Below, in pieces: positions 25,901-35,247 of a DNA stretch of 64,000 nucleotides. The DNA comes from Pseudomonas sp. SL4(2022) (GTDB taxonomy: Bacteria > Pseudomonadota > Gammaproteobacteria > Pseudomonadales > Pseudomonadaceae), in the NCBI RefSeq assembly GCF_026625725.1, contig NZ_CP113060.1, positions 3,540,001 to 3,604,000 on the forward strand, read 5' to 3'. The notes below the pieces were generated by a model, which searched no databases, was not told the origin of the DNA, and saw only the letters and a program-made list of their open reading frames with translations. The stretch's first letter is position 1; every line of letters starts with the position of its first letter. Position numbers and translations under genes: made by a program.

Positions 25901-27517
25901 TTACAGGCGGGCTACGCCGAAAGTGGTGGTTTTAAGCGGACGAACAGCGGCTTCGGCACAGATATCCAGCAGGTAGCCGAGCAGCTTGCGCGTATCGCGC
26001 GGGTCGATCAGGCCGTCGTCCCACAGGCTGGCGGTGCCGTAGAGCGCGGTGGATTGGCTGTCGAGTTTCTGTGCGGTGACGGTTTCCAGCATGTCGAGCA
26101 TTTTCGGGTCGGCTTCTTTGCCGTCCTTCAGGTGCTTTTCTTCGGTGACGATGCGCAGCACCTTGCCGGCCTGGGTACCGCCCATGACAGCAGTTTTGCT
26201 GTTGGGCCAGGCGAAGATAAAGCGCGGGTCCAGGCCACGGCCGCACATGGCGTAGTTGCCGGCCCCGTAGGAGCCGCCGACGACGATGGTGAGTTTCGGC
26301 ACGGTGGCGTTGGCCACGGCCTGAATCATCTTCGAGCCGTGCTTGATCACGCCGAGTTGTTCCGACTCGGTGCCGACCATAAAGCCGGTGGTGTTGTGGA
26401 AGAACAGGATCGGCGTATTGCTCTGCTCGCACAGCTGGATAAATTGTGCCGCCTTGGCCGCGCCTTGCGGGGTGATCGGGCCGTTGTTGCCGATAAAGCC
26501 GCAGGGCTGGCCTTCGATCTGCAAGTGGCCGCAGACCGTCTGGTTGTCGAACTCGTTCTTGAAGTCGAGAAACGCCGAACCATCCGCGATGCGGGCGATG
26601 ATTTCGCGCACGTCGTAGGGTTTCTTGGCGTCTGCCGGTACCAGGCCGAGCAGTTCTTCGACCGGATACAGCGGCTCGCTGTAGGCCTTGGCTGGACGCG
26701 CCGGCAGTTGGGCATTCCACGGCAACATAGCGAGAATGTCGCGGGCGATGCGCACGCCGTCGGCGTCATTTTCGGCCAGGTATTCGGCGGTGCCGGCGAC
26801 CTGGGCGTGCATCTCGGCACCACCCAGTTGCTCATCGGTGGCGATTTCGCCGGTGGCGGCTTTCAGCAGGGGCGGGCCGGCGAGGAACATCTTGGCCTTG
26901 CCACGCACCACCACCACATAGTCCGACAGCCCCGGCTGATACGCCCCGCCTGCGGTGCTGGAACCGTGCACCACGGTGATTTGCGGCAAACCCATGGCCG
27001 ACATGCGCGCCTGGTTGGCAAAGCCGCGTGCGCCTTCGACAAAGATATCGGCGGCGTAGTTGAGGTTGGCGCCGCCGCTTTCGGTCAGCGCCACCACCGG
27101 CAGTTTGTTCTCGAAGGCGATCTGCTGCAGACGCAGGGTTTTCTTCAGTCCGGTGGGGGAGATGGTGCCACCCTTGATCGCACTGTTGCTGGCAGTGACC
27201 AGGCAGCGTACCCCGGCGATATAGCCAATACCGGAAATGATCCCGCCGCCAGCCTGGGTGCCGTCCTTGTCATCGTGCAGCTTGTAGCCGGCCAGCGACG
27301 AGAGTTCGAGAAACGGCGCGCCGGGGTCGAGCAGCAGATTCAGGCGTTCACGCGGCAGCAATTGGCCGCGCTTTTCGAATTTTGCTTTGGCTTCAAAGGC
27401 CTTGTTCAGGCAGTTCTGTTCGATCTGGCGAAAGCTGTCGACGGCGGCCAGCATGGCGTCGCGGTTCTTGGCGAAGTCCTCGCCGTGCAAATCGATTTCA
27501 GATTGGATAACCGGCAT
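25901..27517 (-). CDS. atuC: Geranyl-CoA carboxylase beta (carboxyltransferase) subunit
   Basis: The 538-residue carboxyltransferase has the two crotonase-like halves of the acyl-CoA carboxylase family: the acyl-CoA site around ESGGANLNYAADIFVEG and the carboxybiotin site around GGSYGAGNYAMCGRG. It pairs with AtuF. I used ATG 27517 (MPVIQSEIDLHG); the frame upstream is the antisense of the neighbouring SDR. It starts four bases after the stop of atuB, supporting co-translation. Confidence 0.9.
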   Translation of the reverse strand: MPVIQSEIDLHGEDFAKNRDAMLAAVDSFRQIEQNCLNKAFEAKAKFEKRGQLLPRERLNLLLDPGAPFLELSSLAGYKLHDDKDGTQAGGGIISGIGYIAGVRCLVTASNSAIKGGTISPTGLKKTLRLQQIAFENKLPVVALTESGGANLNYAADIFVEGARGFANQARMSAMGLPQITVVHGSSTAGGAYQPGLSDYVVVVRGKAKMFLAGPPLLKAATGEIATDEQLGGAEMHAQVAGTAEYLAENDADGVRIARDILAMLPWNAQLPARPAKAYSEPLYPVEELLGLVPADAKKPYDVREIIARIADGSAFLDFKNEFDNQTVCGHLQIEGQPCGFIGNNGPITPQGAAKAAQFIQLCEQSNTPILFFHNTTGFMVGTESEQLGVIKHGSKMIQAVANATVPKLTIVVGGSYGAGNYAMCGRGLDPRFIFAWPNSKTAVMGGTQAGKVLRIVTEEKHLKDGKEADPKMLDMLETVTAQKLDSQSTALYGTASLWDDGLIDPRDTRKLLGYLLDICAEAAVRPLKTTTFGVARL

Positions 27518-27521
27518 GGCG

Positions 27522-28391
27522 TTACTCCTCGCCCTTGAACACGTCAGGCATATACGCCCGGTGGAAGCCGTTATAGGTCTCGCTGTTTTTCGCCTTGCCC
27601 AAGGTCCAGGCGCGGGTGCCCTGGCTGGCGGCGCCGTCGATGCGGATGGTGTTACCGCTGATGAAATTGGCGCCTGGCGTGAGCAGGAAAACGATGGCCG
27701 CGGCCACTTCCGATTCGCTGCCAATGCGCTGCAGCGGTACGTGATCCTTGAGCGAGCGGATCATGTTCTTCATCGATTCGGGGTAGGTGTCCATGCCGCT
27801 GGAGGCGATCCAGCCCGGTGCCACGGCGTTGACCCGCACGCCGGCGTGGCCCCATTCGTAGGCCGCGGTCTTGGTGAAGTTCTCCATGCCGGCGCGTGCG
27901 GCACCCGAGTGGCCCATGCCGGGCATGCCGCCCCACATGTCCGCGAGCATGTTGACGATTGAGCCGCCGTGTTTGCTCATGCTCTGCAGGAAAACCTCCT
28001 TGGCGATGAGAAAGCCGCCGACCAGGTTGGTGCGCACCACGGTTTCGAAGCCTTTCTGGTTGATACCGATCAGCGGCGCGGGGAATTGGCCGCCGGCATT
28101 GTTGACCAGGTGATGGATCTGCCCGCGCTCGGCGATCACGCTTTTGACCATGGCCTTGACCGCGTCTTCGTCGCGGATATCGCACACCTGCAAACTGGCT
28201 TGGCCGCCGTCCTCAATAATCTCGCCGCAGGTGGCTTCAAGCTTTTCCAGCTTGCGTCCGACCAGCACCACGTGGGCACCCAGGCGTGCCAGTTCATGGG
28301 CGGTGCAACGGCCGATGCCGCTGCCGCCGCCGGTGACCATGATGGTCTGGCCGCTGAACAGGCCGGGTTTAAACACTGAGTCGTAGCTCAT
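27522..28391 (-). CDS. atuB: AtuB, short-chain dehydrogenase/reductase
   Basis: A 289-residue SDR with the cofactor motif TGGGSGIG at about 20-27, NNAGG, and an active-site region around the Ser, Tyr and Lys positions near 150-180, where a clear YxxxK is not visible and the local sequence is AARAGMENFTK. It probably oxidises an alcohol or aldehyde of the terpene route, as proposed for atuB, but a non-classical active site is possible. It follows atuA by two bases. Confidence 0.82.
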   Translation of the reverse strand: MSYDSVFKPGLFSGQTIMVTGGGSGIGRCTAHELARLGAHVVLVGRKLEKLEATCGEIIEDGGQASLQVCDIRDEDAVKAMVKSVIAERGQIHHLVNNAGGQFPAPLIGINQKGFETVVRTNLVGGFLIAKEVFLQSMSKHGGSIVNMLADMWGGMPGMGHSGAARAGMENFTKTAAYEWGHAGVRVNAVAPGWIASSGMDTYPESMKNMIRSLKDHVPLQRIGSESEVAAAIVFLLTPGANFISGNTIRIDGAASQGTRAWTLGKAKNSETYNGFHRAYMPDVFKGEE

Positions 28392-28393
28392 TG

Positions 28394-30193
28394 TTATTGT
28401 CCTTGTTCGAGGCTAACGGCCAGCGCCTTGGGCACTGGTATCGGGAATTCCAGCAGCTGCTGGGCAAAGGCCTTGCCTTGCGGGTCGATGCGCAACGAGG
28501 CGACGCCGCCGCCGCCCAGGGCGTTCTCCAGTAAAAAATTCAGGCTGTGGCTGCCGGGCAGATACCAGCGGCTGACCTTGCCGGTTTGCTCATCCAGCGT
28601 GTGCTGCATCCATTCGGCCACGGCACCCTCGCTCAGCGCAGCGGCGATCCACGCCAAGTACTCGGGCTTTCTGGCCATTACACCGATATTGCTGTGATTG
28701 CCCTTGTCGCCAGAGCGCGCTACGGCCAGCTTGATCAGCGGCACGCTGACATCAGCCTGACCGCTCGGCAGCGGGGCGGCGATATCGGCAGCAATCTGCG
28801 CGCTGTCCAGCACCGTGATCTGCGGCAGTGCGACCGGTGTGCGTTCGCCGTTCAGTTCAACTTCCATGGCGCAGGCGCCTTTGTCTGCGAGAAAGCTGAA
28901 CAGGCGGATTACCGGGTAAACCGTAGGGCGACCACCGACGATGCCGGTCAGCCCCGGTGCCATGCCGGTGGCGGCCTGGGCGATCTCACGGGAGAACAAC
29001 ACCAGGGCTTCTTTCTTCGCATGGCGCACGGCGATCTTGATCACGATCTCGCGGGTGTCGGTGCGCAGGCCACGCGGGCCGTAGGTGGCTTCGGAACCGA
29101 GCAGTTCGATGCTGACTTCCTTGTAAGGCCCCCAGCCGCGCTCGGCGAACATTTCCTCGGTCTTGCGGATGATCGCCTGGCTGACGCGCTGGGCTTTCTT
29201 CACGGCATCAAGGCCGGCCATCAGGCAGCTGGCGGTGCAGCGGAAACCGTCCGGGTAGGTGGCGCTGACCTTGTATTGATCAGTTGGCGGCAGGCCGCGC
29301 GCGCCTTTCAGCTCAACCCTGTTGTCGCCGACTTGGGTCAGTTGCACCTGGGTGAAATCGCAGAGCACATCGGGCAGGTAATAGGCCCGTGGATCGCCGA
29401 TTTCATAGAGCATCTGCTCGCCTACGGTAAAAGGCGTGACCAGGCCGCCAGAGCCTTTCGGCTTGGTCACCACAAAGCCACCATCGGCGGCCACTTCCAC
29501 CACCGGGAAGCCGATGTGTTCATAGTCCGGCACGCTGTCCCAGTCGGTGAAGTTGCCGCCGGTGCACTGTGCACCGCATTCGATGATATGCCCGGCCAAG
29601 GCGGCCTGAGCCAGATGGTCATAGTCGCTCCAACCCCAGCCGAATTCATGCACCAGTGCGGCGCTGACCACAGCGCTGTCCACCACGCGGCCGGTGATGA
29701 CGATATCCGCCCCCAGCTTGAGTGCTTCAACGATGCCCGGTGCACCGAGGTAGGCGTTGACCGACACGCAGAAGGGCGGCAACGGCGCGCCGCTAAACAT
29801 TTCCACGGTACCAGCCTTGGCCAGCTCACCGAGCTTGGGCTGCAGGTTGTCGCCGTGCAGCACGGCGATCTTCAGATTGACCCCGGCTTGCTCACAGGCA
29901 GCGGCGAGGGCCGCAGCGCAGGCGCTCGGGTTAACCCCGCCGGCGTTGCTGATCACGCGGATGTTCTTCGCGGCGATCTCGCCCAGCAGCGGCGTCAACA
30001 CTTCAACGAAATCGCGGGCGTAGCCTTCATCCGGCTTCTTCATCCGCGCGCCCGCCATGATCGACATGGTCACTTCGGCGAGGTAGTCGAATACCAGGTA
30101 ATCCAGTTCGGTGCCCTTTACCAGCTGGGCGGCGGCAGTGCTGGTATCGCCCCAGAAGGCGGAAGCGCAGCCGATGCGTACGGTTTTAGTCAT
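28394..30193 (-). CDS. atuA: AtuA, acyclic terpene utilisation protein (DUF1446)
   Basis: A 599-residue cytoplasmic protein that matches the AtuA family: the N-terminal DUF1446 domain ([23 protein letters not shown]) makes up about 1-450, and a C-terminal AtuA-like domain ([22 protein letters not shown]) ends it. It is the first gene of the operon and is required for growth on citronellol-type terpenes in P. aeruginosa. Its catalytic role is unresolved. The ATG at 30193 is chosen for the family N-terminus MTKTVRIG. Confidence 0.93.
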   Translation of the reverse strand: MTKTVRIGCASAFWGDTSTAAAQLVKGTELDYLVFDYLAEVTMSIMAGARMKKPDEGYARDFVEVLTPLLGEIAAKNIRVISNAGGVNPSACAAALAAACEQAGVNLKIAVLHGDNLQPKLGELAKAGTVEMFSGAPLPPFCVSVNAYLGAPGIVEALKLGADIVITGRVVDSAVVSAALVHEFGWGWSDYDHLAQAALAGHIIECGAQCTGGNFTDWDSVPDYEHIGFPVVEVAADGGFVVTKPKGSGGLVTPFTVGEQMLYEIGDPRAYYLPDVLCDFTQVQLTQVGDNRVELKGARGLPPTDQYKVSATYPDGFRCTASCLMAGLDAVKKAQRVSQAIIRKTEEMFAERGWGPYKEVSIELLGSEATYGPRGLRTDTREIVIKIAVRHAKKEALVLFSREIAQAATGMAPGLTGIVGGRPTVYPVIRLFSFLADKGACAMEVELNGERTPVALPQITVLDSAQIAADIAAPLPSGQADVSVPLIKLAVARSGDKGNHSNIGVMARKPEYLAWIAAALSEGAVAEWMQHTLDEQTGKVSRWYLPGSHSLNFLLENALGGGGVASLRIDPQGKAFAQQLLEFPIPVPKALAVSLEQGQ

Positions 30194-30236
30194 TGGAAGA
30201 GGTCCGCAACACATGAATAAGGTGATCTGAAGGCTA

Positions 30237-30309
30237 CCAAGCAAGCGCTTGGTTGAAAAGCCCCGCGGCGAATCTTTCTAACCGAAAGTGTGGCCAAGCG
30301 CTTGCTTGG
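30237..30309. promoter_or_regulatory. Paired AtuR operators between atuA and atuR
   Basis: Site one (30237-30252) reads CCAAGCAAGCGCTTGG, and site two (30294-30309) is its exact reverse complement, CCAAGCGCTTGCTTGG. Each contains the palindrome CAAGCGCTTG, and the centres are 57 bp apart. In P. aeruginosa AtuR represses the cluster by binding two inverted repeats in the same intergenic gap, so this pair fits directly. Confidence 0.85.
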
Positions 30310-30409
30310 GTGGCTGGCGCAGCATAAATTTCACTAATAACGACAAGCACTTGGGCAGCAACGCGCAGGGCGTTGAGCGCAAGGCAATAAAAGTTGGAGA
30401 GCATTTAGC

Positions 30410-31033
30410 GTGGATGATCAACAAGCGCAGGCGGTGATGCGGGAGCTGGTGGCCAGTGGGCAGATTACCGACCCAGACAGCGCGCGCGGCAAGTTGCTGC
30501 AAACGGCAGCGCATCTTTTCCGCAGCAAGGGCTACGAGCGCACCACGGTGCGTGACCTGGCCAGTGCCGTAGGCATTCAGTCCGGCAGCATCTTTCATCA
30601 CTTCAAGAGCAAGGACGAAATCCTGCGTTCGGTGATGGAGGAGACCATTCGCTACAACACTGCGCTAATGCAGGCTTCGCTGGCCGAAGCAACGGATTTG
30701 CGCGGCCGCGTACTGGCGCTGATTCGCTGCGAGCTGCAATCGATCATGGGTGGTACCGGTGAGGCCATGGCCGTGTTGGTGTATGAATGGCGTTCGCTGT
30801 CAGAGCCCGGTCAAGCGTTTATTCTCGATTTACGTGATAGCTACGAGCAGCTCTGGTTGCAGGTGCTTAACGAGGCGAAGGCGGCCGGTTACTTTAAGGC
30901 CGATCCGTTTATTCTGCGTCGCTTGCTGACCGGTGCGCTGAGCTGGACCACCACCTGGTTCCGCCCGGAAGGGCCGATGACCCTTGACCAGCTGGCCGAA
31001 GAGGCCTTGTCATTGGTGATTAAAGAGGTTTGA
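30410..31033 (+). CDS. atuR: AtuR, TetR-family repressor of the terpene cluster
   Basis: A 207-residue TetR protein: an N-terminal helix-turn-helix (LLQTAAHLFRSKGYERTTVRDLASAVGIQSGSIFHHF split over two helices, about 28-70) and a C-terminal ligand and dimer domain. It is divergent from atuA with the paired operators between them. The start codon is GTG, with TGGAGA 9 bases upstream. The ligand is probably a terpene-derived CoA ester, by analogy with P. aeruginosa. Confidence 0.9.
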   Translation: MDDQQAQAVMRELVASGQITDPDSARGKLLQTAAHLFRSKGYERTTVRDLASAVGIQSGSIFHHFKSKDEILRSVMEETIRYNTALMQASLAEATDLRGRVLALIRCELQSIMGGTGEAMAVLVYEWRSLSEPGQAFILDLRDSYEQLWLQVLNEAKAAGYFKADPFILRRLLTGALSWTTTWFRPEGPMTLDQLAEEALSLVIKEV

Positions 31034-31186
31034 GAGCCTTTTTTGCCTCCCGGCGGCAGCTTTAGACGCGCGTCGTAGGCTTATCAGCTAGGATGGCACT
31101 TTGATGGTATTTTTGACGTCAAAGTGCTGAATGTTTGTGGCTCAAGGACGAACAGCGCTGATTGGCTTCCAATTGAGGTCTGCCGC

Positions 31187-31969
31187 TTGTCCCTTAGTGC
31201 AAAGGCTCTGCTCCTGACGCTGTTGCTCGCCACTGGCTTGGTTTATGGCCGGCAGGATGTGCGAGTGGGTGCCTATCACTTTCCGCCTTATGTCGTTAAG
31301 CCTGAAAGCGCACAGCCGACCGGCGTTCTGCCAGATCTGTTGCTGGCGTTTAACGAGGCACAGGACGCTTACCGGTTCAGGCTGGTTGCCACTTCCAGCA
31401 TGCGCCGTTATCAGGACCTGCACAGTGGTCGATTTGATCTGATGTTGTTCGAGTCACCGGAGTGGGGGTGGCAGGGCGGTGCCCATCGATCGCTGGATTT
31501 GAAAATTGAAGATGCCGAGGTGTATGTCGCGCGTCGACAATCAGGTCGTGACGAACATTACTTTGATGACTTCAAGGGTAAACGCATGGCCCTGTACAGT
31601 GGCTATCACTATGGCTTTGCTGGTTTCAGTGCGGATAGACAGTTTCTAACCGATCAGTTCAATGCGGTGCTGACCTATTCCCATGACAGTAATCTGGCCA
31701 TGCTGCTGCGTGGGCGTGCCGATATAGCGGTGGTTACCCGCTCTTACCTGCGTAGTTTTCAACAACGCAATGTAGAGCAAGGCCAAGCCTTGCTGGTGTC
31801 TCAGCGCGTTGATCAGATCTATCGCCACCAGGCCTTGTTTGCTCTTCACTCGGCAATATCCCCCCAGAATTTTGCTGTGCTGTTGGAGCAACTCAGGCGT
31901 AATCAACGGCTGGGGGATGTGCTGCGTAGGCATCATGTGCAGGCTAGCGAAGTGTCTGTTAATGACTGA
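31187..31969 (+). CDS. Periplasmic solute-binding protein, SBP family 3 type
   Basis: About 260 residues with a signal peptide (SAKALLLTLLLATGLVYG), then the extracellular fold: VRVGAYHFPPYV at the start of lobe one and KRMALYSGYHYGFAGF in the hinge region. A TTG start at 31187 is preferred to the longer frame because GAGG lies 8 bases upstream and the signal peptide starts there. No permease or ATPase is nearby. A close paralog follows at 32039 on the same strand, so this is a tandem duplication. Amino-acid or polyamine binding is possible, but so is a sensing role. Confidence 0.75.
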   Translation: MSLSAKALLLTLLLATGLVYGRQDVRVGAYHFPPYVVKPESAQPTGVLPDLLLAFNEAQDAYRFRLVATSSMRRYQDLHSGRFDLMLFESPEWGWQGGAHRSLDLKIEDAEVYVARRQSGRDEHYFDDFKGKRMALYSGYHYGFAGFSADRQFLTDQFNAVLTYSHDSNLAMLLRGRADIAVVTRSYLRSFQQRNVEQGQALLVSQRVDQIYRHQALFALHSAISPQNFAVLLEQLRRNQRLGDVLRRHHVQASEVSVND

Positions 31970-32038
31970 AACTGCTCTGTTAGGTCAGGTTTGCCTGGGT
32001 TAGGCTGCAAGCTTAGGAATTCTGGAAGTTTTTACCCC

Positions 32039-32860
32039 ATGGCATATTTGAGGCAAGCAGCAAGGCGGGTCAGCATGGGGTTGATGCTAATGCTGGCCAG
32101 TCAATTGGCGATGGCTGTGCAGGAAGTGCGTGTTGCAGCAGTGTTTTTCCCGCCATATGTCTACAAAACCGAGCAATCTGATGTGCCTGGCTTGCTCAGT
32201 GAGTTGCTGACTGCACTTAACCAGACACAAACGCAGTTCCGTTTCGTCATGGTGCCCACTTCGGTCAAGCGTCGTTTTCGTGACTTTGCCCAGCAACGTA
32301 TTGATCTGGCCATTTTTGAGAACCCTGCCTGGGGTTGGCAGCAGATTCCGCATGTGGCATATGACATGTTGCTGGAAGATTCTGAAGTGTTTATCGCTCG
32401 CGTCGAACCTGGCCGTGACCAGCATTACTTTGACAGTCTGCAGGGCAAACGGCTGGCCCTCTATCACGGTTATCACTATGCCTTTGCCGGTTTCAACGCT
32501 GAGCCGGACTATCTCAGCAAAGCGTTCAACGCCACCTTGACTCATTCACATGAAAGCAACCTGCTGATGGTGTTGCATCAGCGGGCGGAAATTACCTTGG
32601 TGACGCGTTCGTATATCGGCGATTTTCTGCAGCGTAATCGCCAATATGTCGGGCAATTGCTGGTTTCTGAGCGCGCCGACCAGCGTTATCGCCATCACGT
32701 ATTGATTCGCCCGAATGCCCCCATTTCAGCCACGCAGTTCAACATCATGTTTGAGCGTTTGCGGGATACGGGGCAGTTGCAGCGTATTTTTGGCCGCTAT
32801 CAGGTCGCTGTCATGCCACGCGCAGCGGGTAGCTTAAAAGCAGCAGGTGCAGCAGATTGA
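32039..32860 (+). CDS. Second periplasmic solute-binding protein, paralog of the preceding gene
   Basis: A 273-residue paralog sharing motifs with the gene before it: VRVAAVFFPPYVYK, FENPAWGWQQ, QHYFDSLQGKRLALYHGYHYAFAGF and LTHSHESNL. The signal peptide runs to about residue 27 (SQLAMAVQE). It starts 69 bases after its paralog. Its 3' end overlaps the convergent protease gene by 50 bases, so its C-terminal tail (AAGSLKAAGAAD) may be a recent extension. No transporter partners are present. Confidence 0.75.
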   Translation: MAYLRQAARRVSMGLMLMLASQLAMAVQEVRVAAVFFPPYVYKTEQSDVPGLLSELLTALNQTQTQFRFVMVPTSVKRRFRDFAQQRIDLAIFENPAWGWQQIPHVAYDMLLEDSEVFIARVEPGRDQHYFDSLQGKRLALYHGYHYAFAGFNAEPDYLSKAFNATLTHSHESNLLMVLHQRAEITLVTRSYIGDFLQRNRQYVGQLLVSERADQRYRHHVLIRPNAPISATQFNIMFERLRDTGQLQRIFGRYQVAVMPRAAGSLKAAGAAD

Positions 32861-33569
32861 CGGCGCCATGCAGGGCGATGGCCAGGCTGATTCGGCCACT
32901 GAAGTGAAAGATCAGCCCATAGCCCAAGCCAGCAATCCCGGCGACCACGGCAAATAACGGGCTGAAGGGCAGATGCACGGCAGCGAACAGCAGCGTCGTC
33001 AGACCAATGCCCGCACCGGCACCGAGCCAACTGACCAGTCGGCTTTGCAGCAAACCGCGAAACAACAACTCTTCGGCCAGCACGGCCACTCCCAGGTTGA
33101 CCGCCAACCATAACCAAAGCCCGTCTGGCCATTTCGGCTGCCAGCCGACCAAACCCAGCGCCAACGCCAGCAGCGGGACGACGAGCAGCGTCAGTGCGGC
33201 GGTGAGCCACACGCTGTTTGACAGTGGCTTGCTCGGCGTCTTCTGCCCCAGCCACCAGGCCAGTAACGTGACGCCGACCAGCAGCTTGTCCCAGGACAAA
33301 CGCAAAGCATAGGGCGCGGCATCGGCACTCAGTTGGCGCGGCGGCCACAGCGGTATAGCGCTAAATCCCGGAACCAGGTGCGCAGCAAAGCCGATGCAGG
33401 CCAGCAGGCTTAGCCCCGCCCACAGCGCAGTGGGCAGGTATCTGTCGGCAAACAGCAGTAAAGCGCAGAGAATAGTGCCGGCGGCCAGCCCCGGCAGCTG
33501 GATATAACCCAGGGCAAACCCAGTAGCCAGGCACAGGGCTGGCAGCATCAAGCGCAGATGCAATGGCAT
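32811..33569 (-). CDS. CPBP-family intramembrane metalloprotease
   Basis: A 252-residue multi-spanning protein with about eight hydrophobic helices and the CPBP (CAAX protease/bacteriocin-processing) motifs: EELLFRG in motif 1, FAAVH in motif 2 and HGAVN in motif 3. These give the Glu, Arg and His residues of the active site in the membrane. It runs convergent to, and overlaps by 50 bases, the preceding solute-binding gene. ATG 33569 gives a hydrophobic N-terminus; the longer frame does not. Confidence 0.85.
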   Translation of the reverse strand: MPLHLRLMLPALCLATGFALGYIQLPGLAAGTILCALLLFADRYLPTALWAGLSLLACIGFAAHLVPGFSAIPLWPPRQLSADAAPYALRLSWDKLLVGVTLLAWWLGQKTPSKPLSNSVWLTAALTLLVVPLLALALGLVGWQPKWPDGLWLWLAVNLGVAVLAEELLFRGLLQSRLVSWLGAGAGIGLTTLLFAAVHLPFSPLFAVVAGIAGLGYGLIFHFSGRISLAIALHGAVNLLHLLLLSYPLRVA

Positions 33570-33591
33570 GGTACGTCCTTGTTCGTTGCGG

Positions 33592-33759
33592 TTAAGGCTC
33601 GCGTGCGTCCTTGGCGTCTTGCTCAAGCTGGCGTTGGCGGATCTTCGCCAGCTGCTCCTCGCTCAGCGGCAGTGGTTTGGCCGTGCGTAGTAGAACCATC
33701 AGGCCACCCACGATGGATCCCAGCGCCAGAAGCATCAGCAGCCAGATAGACCAGGTCAT
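33592..33759 (-). CDS. Small single-pass membrane protein (DUF2897-like)
   Basis: A 55-residue protein: one transmembrane helix (MTWSIWLLMLLALGSIVGGLMVL) followed by a charged Lys/Arg/Glu tail (SEEQLAKIRQRQLEQ). This matches the DUF2897 pattern found across Pseudomonas. It lies upstream of the CPBP protease gene on the same strand, 22 bases before that gene's start. Confidence 0.7.
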   Translation of the reverse strand: MTWSIWLLMLLALGSIVGGLMVLLRTAKPLPLSEEQLAKIRQRQLEQDAKDAREP

Positions 33760-33941
33760 AACACCATCCTTGCAGAGTTGAGCGGCCACCATAGCGCGCG
33801 GCGGTCGGTAATTAAACGGCAATAGCGTTCCGATGGGCGGCACGCAACGCTCTGGCTTGCGGGTCAACTGTGATGACTGTCACACGGCGGCAACTTGGCG
33901 CTGGTTGAATGGCGGCTTTCCAACGCACAGGGAGTCTGCCC

Positions 33942-35246
33942 ATGACCACTGCCAGCGCACTTACGCGCTTGCTTAAGCCGGTTACACCGTTGGCTGCGGA
34001 CATGAGTATCGCCGATGTGGCGGATCGTCTGCTGACGCCGGAGCTCAAGGCTTTTCTCTCGCTGCCGATTGTCGATAGCGCCGGCCGGCCGCTGGGCCTG
34101 GTCAGCCGCACCACCTTGCAGGATATCTTCATGCAGCGCTTTGGCCGCGATTTGCGCGGCCGTCACGCGGTGCAAGAGGTGATGAATGCGGCACCGCTGG
34201 TGGTCAGCCTGGACACCAGCCTGGAGGACGCCGCCAAGCAGATCACCGGGCAGCTGCAATACCCGATTACCGAGGATTTTATTCTGGTTGACGCCCAGGG
34301 CCTGTATCGCGGCCTGGGCACTGTGCTCGATCTGCTCAAGGCCATGGAGGCGCGCATCGCCCAGCGCAATCTGGTGCTGCGCAAGGCCCTGGTGGAACTC
34401 AAGGAGTCACAGACCCAACTGGTGCAGTCAGAAAAGATGGCGTCCCTGGGGCAGATGGTCGCGGGTGTCGCCCACGAGCTGAACACCCCGCTGGGTTATG
34501 TGAAAAACAACGTGCAACTGCTGCGCGAACTGAGTGCGCCGCTGTTTGAACTGGCCGAGGTGCAGGCTGCGCTGGGCGACTGTCTGAACGATCCGACCTG
34601 CGATGAGGCGCGCCTGGCCATGGCTCTGGATGCCGCCGCCGAGGCCCGCGCCAAGGCTGCACCGGAGCTGCTGGTGGAGGACTTTACCCAGCTGTTCAGC
34701 GACACCCTCTATGGCCTGGAGCAGATTGCCGAGCTGGTGGTCGGGCTGAAGGATTTCGCCCGCCTGGATCGCGCCATGAGCGAGGAGGTCGACCTCAATG
34801 AGTGCATCCGCAGCGCCCTGGTGATTGCCCGTAACGGGATCAAGGACAAAGCCGAAGCCATCCTGCAACTGGGCGAGCTGCCACCTATTCCCTGTGCGCC
34901 GTCGCAGATCAACCAGGTGCTGCTCAACCTGCTCAACAACGCCGCCCAGGCCATCGATGGCTTCGGTCAGATCCTGGTGAAAACCTGGGCCGATGACAGT
35001 GCCGTGTGCATTTCCGTGCAGGACTCCGGGCGTGGCATGCCGCCTGAGGTGCTGGCGCGCATCTTCGATCCGTTCTTTACCACCAAACCGGTGGGGCAGG
35101 GCACCGGGCTGGGGCTATCGATCAGCTACAAGATCATCCAGGACCACGGCGGGCAGATCCGCGCAGCGTCTGAGCTTGGGCGTGGTACGCGCTTTCTGAT
35201 CCGCCTGCCGCGCCCGCAGGCGCTGCCACTACAACGGAGTGCCTGA
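33942..35246 (+). CDS. Cytoplasmic histidine kinase with N-terminal CBS pair
   Basis: A 434-residue soluble kinase with no transmembrane helix. Two CBS motifs occupy about 15-130 (VADRLLTPELKAFLSLPIVD and the LEDAAKQITGQLQYPIT stretch), then a coiled coil, a HisKA domain (GVAHELNTPLGYV, phospho-acceptor in AHELNTP) and a HATPase domain (LLNLLNNAAQAI, DSGRGMPPE, GTGLGLSISYKI). CBS domains often bind adenosyl nucleotides, so an energy-state sensor is plausible. ATG 33942 has AGGGAG upstream. The double-receiver gene follows by one base. Confidence 0.88.
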   Translation: MTTASALTRLLKPVTPLAADMSIADVADRLLTPELKAFLSLPIVDSAGRPLGLVSRTTLQDIFMQRFGRDLRGRHAVQEVMNAAPLVVSLDTSLEDAAKQITGQLQYPITEDFILVDAQGLYRGLGTVLDLLKAMEARIAQRNLVLRKALVELKESQTQLVQSEKMASLGQMVAGVAHELNTPLGYVKNNVQLLRELSAPLFELAEVQAALGDCLNDPTCDEARLAMALDAAAEARAKAAPELLVEDFTQLFSDTLYGLEQIAELVVGLKDFARLDRAMSEEVDLNECIRSALVIARNGIKDKAEAILQLGELPPIPCAPSQINQVLLNLLNNAAQAIDGFGQILVKTWADDSAVCISVQDSGRGMPPEVLARIFDPFFTTKPVGQGTGLGLSISYKIIQDHGGQIRAASELGRGTRFLIRLPRPQALPLQRSA

Positions 35247-35247
35247 T

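Noticed and set aside
25769..27538. A 589-codon open frame antisense to atuC
   Set aside because: Long antisense frames are common in high-GC Pseudomonas genes; the sense frame is a complete carboxyltransferase with conserved motifs.
28547..30220. A 557-codon open frame antisense to atuA
   Set aside because: It mirrors the sense gene, has no recognisable domain, and its composition is that of a codon shadow.
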